From Arcticibacterium luteifluviistationis (GTDB taxonomy: Bacteria > Bacteroidota > Bacteroidia > Cytophagales > Spirosomataceae), in contig NZ_CP029480.1 in assembly GCF_003258705.1 (NCBI RefSeq), forward strand, positions 2,604,001 through 2,668,000: a DNA stretch of 64,000 bases. The letters run 5' to 3'. The notes under the pieces are model-generated. The model was not told where the DNA came from, did no database searches, and saw nothing but the letters and a program-made list of their open reading frames with translations. Numbering within the stretch: position 1 is the stretch's first letter; each line of letters begins with the position of its first letter. The position numbers were made by a program, and so were the translations under genes. Shown one piece after another: positions 35,930-45,089 of the stretch.

Positions 35930-36964
35930 ATGCACCCAAAAGAAGACGGTTTCAAATTTCCAGCAGAATGGCTGCAGCACAAAGCTACATGGTTAAGTTT
36001 TCCTTGGAACGTAGAAACATGGGAAGACAGGCTACCCAGAATCTACCCCTCCTACTTTAAATTCATCAAAGAAATTTCCGAGGTAGAGCAGGTTAATATA
36101 AATGTGGGAAATAGTCAGGTTAAAACCATAATTGAAAAGCAACTGGCTTTACGACACATGGAAAATGATAATATCCTCTTGCATGACTTCCCTACCAATG
36201 ACTCCTGGTGCCGAGACCATGGACCTAGTTTTGTAGTTAATTCTACAACTAAAGAAAAAAGAATTGTGGATTGGCAATACAATGCTTGGGGCGGAAAATA
36301 CCCTCCCTATAATCATGACAATGAAATCCCAACAAGAGTGGCAGAAATGCTAAACCTTCAAACTTACAAACCAGGTATTATAATGGAAGGTGGCTCTATT
36401 GAAGTTAACGGAGCTGGTAGCCTATTGACAAGTAAATCTTGCCTTTTAAACAAAAACCGTAATCCGGATTTGAACCAAAGAGAAATAGAGTCATTCCTCA
36501 TGAATTATTACGGAGTAGAACAAATTCTTTGGATAGAAGATGGCATAGTGGGTGACGACACCGACGGCCATGTGGATGATACCACCAGATTTGTTAATGA
36601 AAATACCGTTTTAACTGTAATGGAGTCGAACAGGCATGATGACAACTATGAGATCTTGAAAAGGAATTTTGAGCAACTCAAAAAGATGAAACTTATCAAT
36701 GGTGAAAGCTTAAACATTATTGAGCTTCCGATGCCCGATCCAGTAATAGATAACGAACTAAGACTTCCTGCTTCCTATGCAAATTTTTATATGTGCAATG
36801 GAAAGGTGTTGGTTCCTACATATAATTGTAAAAAAGATGATTTGGCACTTGGAATTATAGCTGATTGTTTTCCTGAAAGAAAGGTGGTAGGTATTGATTC
36901 TAAAGAAATAATTTGGGGTTTAGGTAGTTTGCATTGCTTATCCCAACAAGAGCCCAAAGTATAA
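35930..36964 (+). CDS. aguA: Agmatine deiminase (peptidyl-arginine deiminase family)
   Basis: Hydrolyses agmatine to N-carbamoylputrescine and ammonia, a step to putrescine. The 344-residue protein has the five-bladed guanidino-group-modifying fold with TWLSFPWNVETW, the catalytic DSWCRDHGPSFVV (Asp/His region), MEGGSIEVNGAG, the GIVGDDTDGHVDDTTRFV block with the active-site His, and nucleophilic Cys in GLGSLHCLSQQEP. No N-carbamoylputrescine amidase (aguB) gene is adjacent, although the two often cluster. It is followed after 84 bp by the parvulin lipoprotein gene. Confidence 0.93.
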   Translation: MHPKEDGFKFPAEWLQHKATWLSFPWNVETWEDRLPRIYPSYFKFIKEISEVEQVNINVGNSQVKTIIEKQLALRHMENDNILLHDFPTNDSWCRDHGPSFVVNSTTKEKRIVDWQYNAWGGKYPPYNHDNEIPTRVAEMLNLQTYKPGIIMEGGSIEVNGAGSLLTSKSCLLNKNRNPDLNQREIESFLMNYYGVEQILWIEDGIVGDDTDGHVDDTTRFVNENTVLTVMESNRHDDNYEILKRNFEQLKKMKLINGESLNIIELPMPDPVIDNELRLPASYANFYMCNGKVLVPTYNCKKDDLALGIIADCFPERKVVGIDSKEIIWGLGSLHCLSQQEPKV

Positions 36965-37048
36965 TATTTGTTAAAAGCCGTTCTTTTTGGCAATAAATAC
37001 CGACTTTTGCGGCTTATTTATTTAAGACATATCTCCGGCACTTATTTT

Positions 37049-39373
37049 ATGCCCATTAGCAGACACGTATATTATCTTTTATTTCTTTTTGCATTGCTTT
37101 CTTGTAAAACTGAGCAGCTACCGCAGCTCACAGAGAAATCTGTGGACGCCACCCCTTTTAGTGAACCTGTTCTAATTTTAGGTGCTGAGAAGTTTGACAA
37201 TGCCTCTTTTGACAAAGTTTTAGATACCTACTTAGTTACTGACTCCAGTGATTTTGATGGTATTATAGACGAAATACTATTCCAAAAGAGAGTTTATGCT
37301 GCAGCTTCAGAAAAAGGTTATGCGGATGACCCTGAAATTAATGAAGAGTTTAATTCCTATTTAAAAATTGTTGCTCAAAGTTTCATTGTCGACTCTTCTT
37401 TAACCAACAATTTGGCTCGACTTACCTACGATAGAATGAAAAAAGAAGTTAACGCTTCTCACCTACTCATTCCTATCTCAGAGTTTGCTAGCCCAAAGGA
37501 TACTATCTTAGCTCTTAATAGAATTACTCAAATAAGGGAAATGTACCTCAATGGTATCCCATTTGATTCACTTGCTAGAGTTTACTCTGGTGATGCCAAC
37601 ACAAAATCAATTGGTGGAGAAATGGGTTGGTTTTCTGCTCTGCAACTCTTGTACCCTCTAGAAAATGCAGCATACACAACACCGGTTGATTCTATTTCAA
37701 AGCCAATAAGAACAAAGGCTGGTTATCACCTTTTAAAAGTTAATGGCACACGCAATTTTAGTGGTAAAGTATTCGCGAAGCACCTGTTAAAAGTCGTTCC
37801 AAAAGAAAGCGACGCTGCTTTTAATAGTTTTCAAAAGAATGCAATAGACTCCTTGTCCAAATTAATACAGAATGGAGCTAATTTTGAAAAACTATGTCAA
37901 GAAAATTCTGATGATACTTTTACAAAAAGCACTGGTGGTGAGTTAGAACCATTTTCTGTAGGGAGTAGAAAAGAAAAAAGTTTTGAAAAAGCAGCCTTCG
38001 CTCTTAAAGTTGACGAAGTCTCAAAACCTGTAAAAACAGAGGTAGGTTGGCATTTGATTAAACTAGTTAAAAAAGAACCGCTTGCCACCTATGGCGAGTT
38101 AGAGCCTAGTATCACCAAAAAAGTAACTACTGATTCTAGAGGTGATTTGCTAAAAAAGCTTAGTTTTCAAAAATACACTTCAAAGCTTAACATTAGAGAA
38201 GATAAGACCGTTTTAGAAGAAATTATACTAGCAGCCAACCAAGACATTATAGATAGAAACTGGAAAGTCAATAAAAATAACGTTACGCTAAAAATTCTTC
38301 TAACAGTAGCTGGTGAGGATTTCACTAACCTCGATTTTTACAGATATGCGGAAGATAAGCAAGGTTTTGAGAAACAAATTGAAGGCTTTACGCCTGATAT
38401 GTATCTCAGATGGTACTATAAGGACTTCAAGACGTCCAAAATAGAGGAGGCGATTGTAACCAATCTTTCCGACTGGAACAGCGATTTTAAACTGATGTCT
38501 CTGGCTTATAAAGAAAACTTAGTAAACAGCAATTATCTCAATAAAGAGGTTTACGAAAAGTCAGTACTAGACAGTCTCGGACTCAGAAATTACTACGCCA
38601 AACACCTTTCAAAGTATCAACTACCAAAACGAGCTAAAGCTTTTATTTTAAAAACAAAAAATAAAACACTTTTAGACAAATATTACGAAACGACTAAGGG
38701 TGAAGGACCGTATAGACTTAAAAGAGGAATTATTCCAGCTTACTTTGATAAGAGCGTAACAACTCTTAATGATGACACTAAAAGAAAACTAGTAGGTCTT
38801 ACTATCCTTATGCAAAACAACCCTAACTATGTAGTAGAAATAGGGGGACATAGAGATGTGAATGAAGAGTTAGACGCGTCATATTTACGTATTCAGGAAG
38901 TAGTTAATTTTTTAAAACTAAATGGTTTAACAATTACACGAATTAGAGAATATGATTACGGCACTTCCAGGTTGGCCGATAGGTTTGACTGGACACAAAA
39001 CCAAAGGGTTAGTTTTCAATTTTTCACCTCCAAAAAGTCTGACGTGGCTTTAACTCTAGGAAGTAATAATGATAGCCTACAGGTGGAAGAAGGAGAGTTT
39101 TACATGGGTGAAAATACTTTAGTGGATGCCACTGCTTGGGAGGTTGGTTCTTTTGAGGCGGAGTTTAATGACGAGTTCTATAGAATAGAAATTGACAAAA
39201 TAAGCCCAGCCAGAGCTAAAACATACCGAGAAGCTTTTGGTTCTGTAGTATCGGACTATCAAAATGAATTAAAAGAGCAACTAAGTAAGGCTTTAGCCGT
39301 TAAATACCCAGCCCAACTCAACAGGCAAGAATTATTAAAACTTTATACTGATCACAAGAAAAAGAATCTGTAA
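37049..39373 (+). CDS. Lipoprotein with two parvulin PPIase domains and an OmpA-like domain
   Basis: A 774-residue protein from the ATG at 37049, chosen because it begins a lipoprotein signal (MPISRHVYYLLFLFALLSC, Cys19 the lipidation site); the longer frame to 36968 hides it. Residues ~133-235 and ~240-345 are two parvulin domains (NASHLLIPI, GGEMGWFSA; FAKHLLKVV, GGELEPFSV). Residues ~566-660 resemble an OmpA peptidoglycan-binding domain (YFDKSVTTL, VVEIGGHRD, RIQEVVNFL, NQRVSFQFF). Middle and end are unassigned. It should fold outer-membrane or secreted proteins while tethered to membrane and perhaps peptidoglycan. It lies 10 bp before a SurA-like gene. Confidence 0.85.
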   Translation: MPISRHVYYLLFLFALLSCKTEQLPQLTEKSVDATPFSEPVLILGAEKFDNASFDKVLDTYLVTDSSDFDGIIDEILFQKRVYAAASEKGYADDPEINEEFNSYLKIVAQSFIVDSSLTNNLARLTYDRMKKEVNASHLLIPISEFASPKDTILALNRITQIREMYLNGIPFDSLARVYSGDANTKSIGGEMGWFSALQLLYPLENAAYTTPVDSISKPIRTKAGYHLLKVNGTRNFSGKVFAKHLLKVVPKESDAAFNSFQKNAIDSLSKLIQNGANFEKLCQENSDDTFTKSTGGELEPFSVGSRKEKSFEKAAFALKVDEVSKPVKTEVGWHLIKLVKKEPLATYGELEPSITKKVTTDSRGDLLKKLSFQKYTSKLNIREDKTVLEEIILAANQDIIDRNWKVNKNNVTLKILLTVAGEDFTNLDFYRYAEDKQGFEKQIEGFTPDMYLRWYYKDFKTSKIEEAIVTNLSDWNSDFKLMSLAYKENLVNSNYLNKEVYEKSVLDSLGLRNYYAKHLSKYQLPKRAKAFILKTKNKTLLDKYYETTKGEGPYRLKRGIIPAYFDKSVTTLNDDTKRKLVGLTILMQNNPNYVVEIGGHRDVNEELDASYLRIQEVVNFLKLNGLTITRIREYDYGTSRLADRFDWTQNQRVSFQFFTSKKSDVALTLGSNNDSLQVEEGEFYMGENTLVDATAWEVGSFEAEFNDEFYRIEIDKISPARAKTYREAFGSVVSDYQNELKEQLSKALAVKYPAQLNRQELLKLYTDHKKKNL

Positions 39374-39383
39374 AATTACATTT

Positions 39384-40703
39384 ATGTTAAAGAAAGTACT
39401 CCTTTTATTACTACTTCCATTTTTAGGGCATTCGCAGATGGTAGGCGTCAATTTGGATAAGATAATAGCCAAGGTTGACAATTATTATATTCTACGATCT
39501 GAGGTAGAACAACTTTTGGTTCGTTCGCAACAACAAGGTCAAGCCCTTGATAAATGCCAAGCCTTAGAATCACTTGCCGTTCAAAAATTACTAGTGGCAA
39601 AAGCAGAAATTGACTCCGTAATAGTAGAACCTGTTATGGTAGAAAATCAACTGGATGCGAGAATGGCCGAGATGGTTAGGATTTACGGTAACGAGCAAAA
39701 CATTGTAGAGCAGTTTAACAAATCTCTGGAAGCATTAAAAAGCGAGGTGAGAAAGCAGGTAAGTGAGCAATTGACGGCTCAGCAAATGCAAGAAACAATT
39801 ACAGAAGGGCTAACTGTTACGCCATATGAGGTTAAAAAGTTTATTAATGCCATTCCTAAAGATAGCCTTCCTACCATTCCGTCTGAAGTAGAGGTTGGCC
39901 AATTAGTACGTTTAGCCAAGCTCACTGTAGCTCAGAAGGGCGATTTGATTTTAAAACTAAACGACATCAAAAAAAGAATACAGGCTGGGGAAAAATTTGA
40001 AGAGCTTGCCGAAGAATTTTCAGAAGATCAGGGTTCAAAGACTTATGGTGGTGACTTAGGATGGGCTAAAAGAGGGCAAATGGTACCTCAGTTTGAAGCA
40101 ACCGCCATGAAACTAAAGCCTAATGAATTAAGCGATGTGGTTGAAAGTGATTTTGGTTTTCACCTAATTCAACTTTTAGAACTAAGAGGACAAGAGTACC
40201 ATGCTAGGCATATTCTTTTAAGGCCTGAGTATAGCAGATTAGACATGACTGATGCTACTAATTTCTTAGACAGTTTAAGGAATTTCATAGTGATGGACAG
40301 TATCAAATTTGAAAACGCTGTAGCTCAATTTAGTGAAGACGATGCCACTCAGTATACAGGAGGAAGCTTAACAGACCCGAATACAGGCAGCTACAAAATG
40401 GCTTTAGATCTTTCTATGGAACCGAACCTCTATTTCACAGTTGACACGATGAAGGTGGGTTCAGTAACTAAGCCTCTACCCTACCGAAGCCCAGACGGTA
40501 AAACTGGAATGAGATTACTTTACCTTAAGAAGAAATACTCCCCTCATACCATTAATATTAATGATGATTATGAAAAAATCAGGGAATTTGCTCTGATGAA
40601 CAAAAGAAATGTTGAAATTGAAAAGTGGTTTGGAGATGCAATTAAAGAGGTGTATATAAAAATTGACCCAGACTACAACGTTTGTAGATTATTCGAACAA
40701 TAA
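39384..40703 (+). CDS. SurA-like periplasmic peptidyl-prolyl isomerase
   Basis: A 439-residue secreted chaperone. It has a signal peptide (LLLLLLPFLGHSQ), a SurA-type N-terminal helical region (VDNYYILRSEVEQLLVRSQQQG, then a long helix to ~145), and two parvulin domains: ~170-270 with GGDLGWAKRGQMVPQFE and GFHLIQLLELRG, and ~275-400 with ARHILLRPEYS and GGSLTDPNTGSY. The second is more divergent. In SurA such proteins escort unfolded beta-barrels. It lies directly between the parvulin-OmpA lipoprotein gene and the MoxR gene, so the three probably form one operon. Confidence 0.88.
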   Translation: MLKKVLLLLLLPFLGHSQMVGVNLDKIIAKVDNYYILRSEVEQLLVRSQQQGQALDKCQALESLAVQKLLVAKAEIDSVIVEPVMVENQLDARMAEMVRIYGNEQNIVEQFNKSLEALKSEVRKQVSEQLTAQQMQETITEGLTVTPYEVKKFINAIPKDSLPTIPSEVEVGQLVRLAKLTVAQKGDLILKLNDIKKRIQAGEKFEELAEEFSEDQGSKTYGGDLGWAKRGQMVPQFEATAMKLKPNELSDVVESDFGFHLIQLLELRGQEYHARHILLRPEYSRLDMTDATNFLDSLRNFIVMDSIKFENAVAQFSEDDATQYTGGSLTDPNTGSYKMALDLSMEPNLYFTVDTMKVGSVTKPLPYRSPDGKTGMRLLYLKKKYSPHTININDDYEKIREFALMNKRNVEIEKWFGDAIKEVYIKIDPDYNVCRLFEQ

Positions 40704-40712
40704 ACCCTTAAA

Positions 40713-41684
40713 ATGGCAAAAATAGAATTCAAATCTGATGTAGAAGCGGCAGACGCTTTAAAGGTAGCATACGAGAAGCTCAGCAAAGAAATAGGACAAG
40801 TTATAGTTGGACAAGAGGAAACCGTAAGGCTACTGCTTACAGCCATCTTTTGTCAAGGGCACTGCTTACTTGTGGGCGTTCCTGGTTTGGCTAAAACATT
40901 ACTTATTCAAACCATATCTGACGCTTTAGATTTAGACTTTAATAGAATTCAGTTTACACCAGATTTGATGCCTTCGGACATTGTAGGTTCTGAGACATTG
41001 GATAATGAAAGAAATTTCAGATTCATAAAAGGACCAGTTTTCGCTAATATTATTTTGGCCGATGAGATAAACAGAACGCCACCTAAAACACAGTCGGCTC
41101 TTTTAGAGTCGATGCAAGAGTACTCGGTTACTGTAGCCGGGAAAAAGCATCAATTGGAAAAGCCATTCTTTGTTTTGGCTACGCAGAATCCAATTGAGCA
41201 AGAAGGTACCTATCCCCTACCAGAAGCCCAATTAGACCGATTTATGTTCATGGTTTATTTGGATTACCCATCTTACGAACAAGAAGTGGCTATTGTCAAA
41301 AGCACGACTTCTGATAAGAAGAAGATTGTAAAAGAGGTAATTTCTGCAGAAGAAATACTTTACTTCCAGCACTTGGTAAGAAGGGTACCTGTGGCAGATA
41401 ACGTAATAGAATACGCAGTTAATTTGGTTCAAAAGACCAGACCTACTACAGAAAGAGCATCTGATGTTGCCAATAACTTTTTAGATTGGGGAGCTGGCCC
41501 TAGAGCCTCTCAAAACCTAATATTAGCAGCGAAATGTAACGCTTTGATAAACGGAAAATACTCTCCAGATATAGAAGACGTAAAAGCTGTATCAACAGCC
41601 GTTCTTCGTCACAGAATAGTCAGAAACTTTAAGGCCGAGGCCGAAGGAGTTTCTGTACAGGAAATAATAGGGAAGATGCTTTAA
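40713..41684 (+). CDS. MoxR-family AAA+ ATPase
   Basis: A 323-residue cytoplasmic ATPase. Walker A GVPGLAKTLL (~residues 56-65), Walker B IILADEINRTPPKTQSALLESMQE, the sensor segment LATQNPIEQEGTYPLPEAQLDRF and a C-terminal lid domain. MoxR proteins act as chaperones for metal insertion or envelope and VWA-domain proteins. Their usual partners (DUF58, VWA proteins) are not downstream because the next gene converges with it, overlapping by 4 bp. Here it follows two periplasmic isomerases by 9 bp, suggesting a link to envelope protein maturation. Confidence 0.92.
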   Translation: MAKIEFKSDVEAADALKVAYEKLSKEIGQVIVGQEETVRLLLTAIFCQGHCLLVGVPGLAKTLLIQTISDALDLDFNRIQFTPDLMPSDIVGSETLDNERNFRFIKGPVFANIILADEINRTPPKTQSALLESMQEYSVTVAGKKHQLEKPFFVLATQNPIEQEGTYPLPEAQLDRFMFMVYLDYPSYEQEVAIVKSTTSDKKKIVKEVISAEEILYFQHLVRRVPVADNVIEYAVNLVQKTRPTTERASDVANNFLDWGAGPRASQNLILAAKCNALINGKYSPDIEDVKAVSTAVLRHRIVRNFKAEAEGVSVQEIIGKML

Positions 41685-43360
41685 GCCTTCCTGCTTTTTA
41701 GAAAGCTTTCTAATTTATCTAAAGACATGGCATTAAAAGTCATGTCTTTTGTCAATCCAGCCTTTCTAGCCACAGCTACACCATAATGCATATCTTGGAA
41801 GCCCTCTATCTTATGAGCATCAGGGTTTATTGACAGCATCACTCCTTTCTCTAAACAATAAGGAATCCATCTCCAGTCAATGTCTAATCGATATGGACTA
41901 GCATTAATTTCCATAATTACCTTATTAGCGGCACAAGCATCAATAACCTTTTTAAAGTCTAAAGGGTAACCCTTTCTTGAAAGCAACAATCTTCCAGTTG
42001 GGTGACCTAGAATAGTTGTATAAGGATTCTCAACTGCTTTTAATACCCTATCAGTAGCTTTCTCTATATTCATATCAAGATTGGCATGAACAGAAGCTAC
42101 CACATAATCAAAAGTGGCTAAAATCTCACTTTCATAGTCTAAACCACCATCGCTAAGTATATCTGATTCTATTCCCTTCAAAACCTTAAAAGGAGTCATC
42201 TCAGCGTTTATCTCATCTATTTCGGATTGTTGCTGCACTACCCTACCTGCGGTCAAACCACCAGCATAAGTGGCCGTTTGAGAATGGTCGGCAATACCAA
42301 AATAATCTAAACCCAAGTCTCTACACGCCTCCGACATTTCTTTCAAAGTATTCTTACCATCAGAATATTTCGAGTGATTATGCAAACTTCCTTTTAATGC
42401 ATCCCACGAAATAAGGTCATCATTTGAATTTTCTTTTATCCAGTCAAACTCTGACAAGCCTTCTCTCATTTCAGGCAAGATATAATTTGAACCAAAACCA
42501 GCATAGTATGCCTCAGAAGTATCGAAAATATTTGATTTTACATAATGATAAAAGTTCTGTTGTCCTTCGGGCAAAACCACTTTTAAATGGTCTTCCGAAG
42601 CATTGCAAATTAACTTCTCTCTTTCAAAAGTATCTACTGCCTCAAATTGAACTTCTATCAAAATCTGATTCTCGCCATAAGTTCCTCTCCAAATAAATGG
42701 TGAAGAAACTTTCATATTTTCTACCAGGCCTTCAGGAAGCTTTGACTTATCAGTAATATCGCCAGCCACTAAGAAAGAAAGAGCATCTATGGTTTCCAAT
42801 TTTCTCGGAATAGCACCGACCTCTTCAACTTTATTATAAACACCTGAAAGTTCTGTCAAAATTACGGTAGAAAGCTCTGCTGCCTGATTCATTCTTAACT
42901 TCCCAGACTGCTGACGTAAAAACAAAAGAGACTCTAATATCTTCTCTTGGGTCTTTTGACCAAAACCTTTTGTCTCCGCTATTTTACCACTTTCACAGGC
43001 TATTTGAAGGTCGTTTAGGTTATCTATTCCTAATTCCTCCCACAATGTCTTTATTTTTTTGACACCTATTCCTTTTACTTTGAACATTTCCAAAACCCCT
43101 TCTGGCGTCTTGTTTATCAGTTCTTGTAATTCAGTTGTAATTCCAGTAGCCACTATTTGAAGAATGTTAGTGGCCATAGATTTACCTACGCCTCTTAGCT
43201 TCATTAGTTCGGCCTCAGACATAATGGATAGGTCCTCTTCTAACCTGTCAAGGTTGAAAGCAGTACCTCCATAAATCTTAGCTCTGGTTTCATCTTCTCC
43301 ATGAAGAGTCATCAGCTTACTAGTAAGCTCTATTACGTCAGAAATTTCTTTATTGCTCAT
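41681..43360 (-). CDS. PolX-like protein: HhH repeats, degenerate Pol-beta domain, PHP phosphoesterase
   Basis: 559 residues. The N-terminus has Pol-beta-type helix-hairpin-helix motifs (LRGVGKSMATNIL, VKGIGVKKIKTLW, TKGFGQKTQEKIL). The nucleotidyltransferase region (~180-320) is degenerate. Where active PolX has a GS-x-RR motif followed by G-D-I-D, this protein reads GAIPRKLETIDALSF, so the catalytic Asp pair is missing. The C-terminal PHP domain (~345-559) keeps its metal ligands: HNHSKYSDG, IADHSQTATYAGG, ASVHAN, LGHPTGR and NPDAHKIEG. It is therefore likely a DNA-associated phosphoesterase or 3'-5' exonuclease, not a polymerase. Convergent overlap with moxR. Confidence 0.85.
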   Translation of the reverse strand: MSNKEISDVIELTSKLMTLHGEDETRAKIYGGTAFNLDRLEEDLSIMSEAELMKLRGVGKSMATNILQIVATGITTELQELINKTPEGVLEMFKVKGIGVKKIKTLWEELGIDNLNDLQIACESGKIAETKGFGQKTQEKILESLLFLRQQSGKLRMNQAAELSTVILTELSGVYNKVEEVGAIPRKLETIDALSFLVAGDITDKSKLPEGLVENMKVSSPFIWRGTYGENQILIEVQFEAVDTFEREKLICNASEDHLKVVLPEGQQNFYHYVKSNIFDTSEAYYAGFGSNYILPEMREGLSEFDWIKENSNDDLISWDALKGSLHNHSKYSDGKNTLKEMSEACRDLGLDYFGIADHSQTATYAGGLTAGRVVQQQSEIDEINAEMTPFKVLKGIESDILSDGGLDYESEILATFDYVVASVHANLDMNIEKATDRVLKAVENPYTTILGHPTGRLLLSRKGYPLDFKKVIDACAANKVIMEINASPYRLDIDWRWIPYCLEKGVMLSINPDAHKIEGFQDMHYGVAVARKAGLTKDMTFNAMSLDKLESFLKSRKA

Positions 43361-43381
43361 TTTACTTAAGGTCTTTAGCGA

Positions 43382-44824
43382 TTACTTTTTGTCCAAAATC
43401 ATTTTTATCTTGATACTAAACATCGCAAAGAATAGTGTCATAAAAGGACTAATTATATTAAAGAAGGCGTACGGAATATAGGCCATAGTATCTACACCAA
43501 GCACATTTGACTGGTAAGCTCCACAAGTGTTCCATGGCACTAATACAGAAGTTACCGTTCCGCTATCTTCTAAGGTTCTGCTTAAGTTTTCAGGAGCTAA
43601 TCCTTTTTCTTTATAGGCATTTTTGAACATCTTACCTGGCACCACAATGGCTAAATATTGGTCTGAAGCTGTAAGATTTAAAGCTAGACAACTAGCAACG
43701 GTACTTGCAAACAATCCAAATACACTTTTGGCCGCCTTCAGCAAAGAGCTAGAGATTTTATCTAAAGCACCTATAGCCTCCATAAAGCCTCCAAATGTCA
43801 TGGCACATAAGATTAGCCAAATGGTATTTAACATACCTGCCATACCCTTAGATTTAAATAAATCTACCAACTCAGCATTTGAGGTATCTATCCCTGCAGG
43901 GCCAGATATCGCATTAATAATTCCTTTATAAGCGGCCACAAAAGACATTTGCTCTTCCCCTGAAATTTTGACAACTATATCCGGCTGAAAGACTAAGGCT
44001 AATAATGCTCCACCCATTGTTCCTACAAATAGTGCAATTAGAGGTTCCGTTTTCTTAACAATTAAAAATATAACCAAGGCAGGCACTAAAAACAACCAGC
44101 CATTAATATCAAACGTAGTGGTAATAGCTTCTTGCATTTGAGAAACATCTACATTGCCTTTTGAGCTTTGCATCAAACCAATAATTGTAAAAAGGATTAT
44201 AGTAATTACAATACTTGGCACTGTAGTATAAAGCATATACTTAATGTGTGTAAAGAGGTCTGTACCAGCCATAGCCGGAGCCAGATTAGTGGTATCGGAC
44301 ATTGGCGAAAGCTTATCTCCAAAATATGCACCCGAAATAACGGCACCTGCCACCATCCCTAATGAAAAGCCCAACGATCCTCCAATAGCAATTAGAGCAA
44401 TACCCACAGTCGCGGTAGTAGTCCATGAACTTCCGGTAGCAACTGAAATTATAGAACAAATGATAACACAAGCAGGTAAAAATATAGAAGGACTTAAAAT
44501 CTCCAATCCATAATAAATCATGGCAGGTATAATTCCACTAATTAGCCAAGTTCCTGAAAGTGCTCCTACAAAAAGTAAAATCAAAATAGCTCCTGAAGTA
44601 GTTTCAATATTACTCGCTACATTGGCAAGCATTTTTTCAAACGATATCTTCTTTGTAAAACCAATTATTGCAGCAACCGCCCCGCCCAAGAGTAATGCAA
44701 ATTGATTTGACCCCGAAAGGGCATTATCTCCAAAAACATAAACATTAAAGCCCAAAATAGCCACCAGAATTATGACAGGTATTAAGGATTGAAACAGTGA
44801 AATAGAGGTTTGGGGCTTGGTCAT
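43382..44824 (-). CDS. nhaC: NhaC-family Na+/H+ antiporter
   Basis: A 480-residue inner-membrane protein with about 12 hydrophobic helices. Family blocks: GALSGTWLISGIIPAMIYYGLEILSP, the ion-site segment SVATGSSWTTTATVGIALIAIGGSLG, GAYFGDKLSPMSDTTNLAPA and LEDSGTVTSVLVPWNTCGAYQS. NhaC transporters exchange Na+ for H+, sometimes with malate/lactate in the related MleN. It lies 21 bp upstream of the PolX-like gene in the same direction. Exact-match -7 box at 44849-44856. Confidence 0.92.
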   Translation of the reverse strand: MTKPQTSISLFQSLIPVIILVAILGFNVYVFGDNALSGSNQFALLLGGAVAAIIGFTKKISFEKMLANVASNIETTSGAILILLFVGALSGTWLISGIIPAMIYYGLEILSPSIFLPACVIICSIISVATGSSWTTTATVGIALIAIGGSLGFSLGMVAGAVISGAYFGDKLSPMSDTTNLAPAMAGTDLFTHIKYMLYTTVPSIVITIILFTIIGLMQSSKGNVDVSQMQEAITTTFDINGWLFLVPALVIFLIVKKTEPLIALFVGTMGGALLALVFQPDIVVKISGEEQMSFVAAYKGIINAISGPAGIDTSNAELVDLFKSKGMAGMLNTIWLILCAMTFGGFMEAIGALDKISSSLLKAAKSVFGLFASTVASCLALNLTASDQYLAIVVPGKMFKNAYKEKGLAPENLSRTLEDSGTVTSVLVPWNTCGAYQSNVLGVDTMAYIPYAFFNIISPFMTLFFAMFSIKIKMILDKK

Positions 44825-44848
44825 TTATTTGTTGATTGTAATTAAAGT

Positions 44849-44856
44849 CAAATATA
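44849..44856 (-). promoter_or_regulatory. Promoter -7 box of nhaC
   Basis: Minus strand TATATTTG, exact TAnnTTTG, 24 bp before the nhaC ATG. Confidence 0.65.
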
Positions 44857-44958
44857 TGCCTTTTTAGGCTTTACTTCCCTTAAAGCATGTTTATCGAATA
44901 ACCCAAATTCCTAAAAAAATCAATAAAAGCTAAGTTAAAAGCCAAATATTTCCCCTTT

Positions 44959-44979
44959 AAAGTAAAATCACTTTACTTT
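44959..44979 (+). promoter_or_regulatory. Palindrome overlapping a -7-like box upstream of the MATE gene
   Basis: AAAGTAAA (44959-44966) and TTTACTTT (44972-44979) are perfect 8-bp arms around 5 bp. Bases 44973-44980 read TTACTTTG, one mismatch from TAnnTTTG, so the right arm is part of a possible promoter. This is a typical repressor layout for a drug exporter. Confidence 0.45.
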
Positions 44980-45019
44980 GTGCAAAATTTTACGCCCATG
45001 TTCACTTTGATTGTTCGCT

Positions 45020-45040
45020 AACACCAGCTCTTTTGGTGTT
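45020..45040 (+). repeat. Hairpin in the MATE gene leader
   Basis: AACACCA/TGGTGTT arms (7 bp) around a 7-nt loop, 49 bp before the ATG. No T-run follows, so it is a possible mRNA control structure. Confidence 0.4.
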
Positions 45041-45089
45041 CTATTTCCCCTGAAAAACTTCTTCAATTTCTGAAAGAACAATCATTTTT

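Noticed and set aside
41681-41684. 4-bp convergent overlaps at 17138-17141 and 41681-41684, and 12 bp at 51218-51229
   Set aside because: Ordinary tail-to-tail overlaps; no sign of annotation error or regulation.
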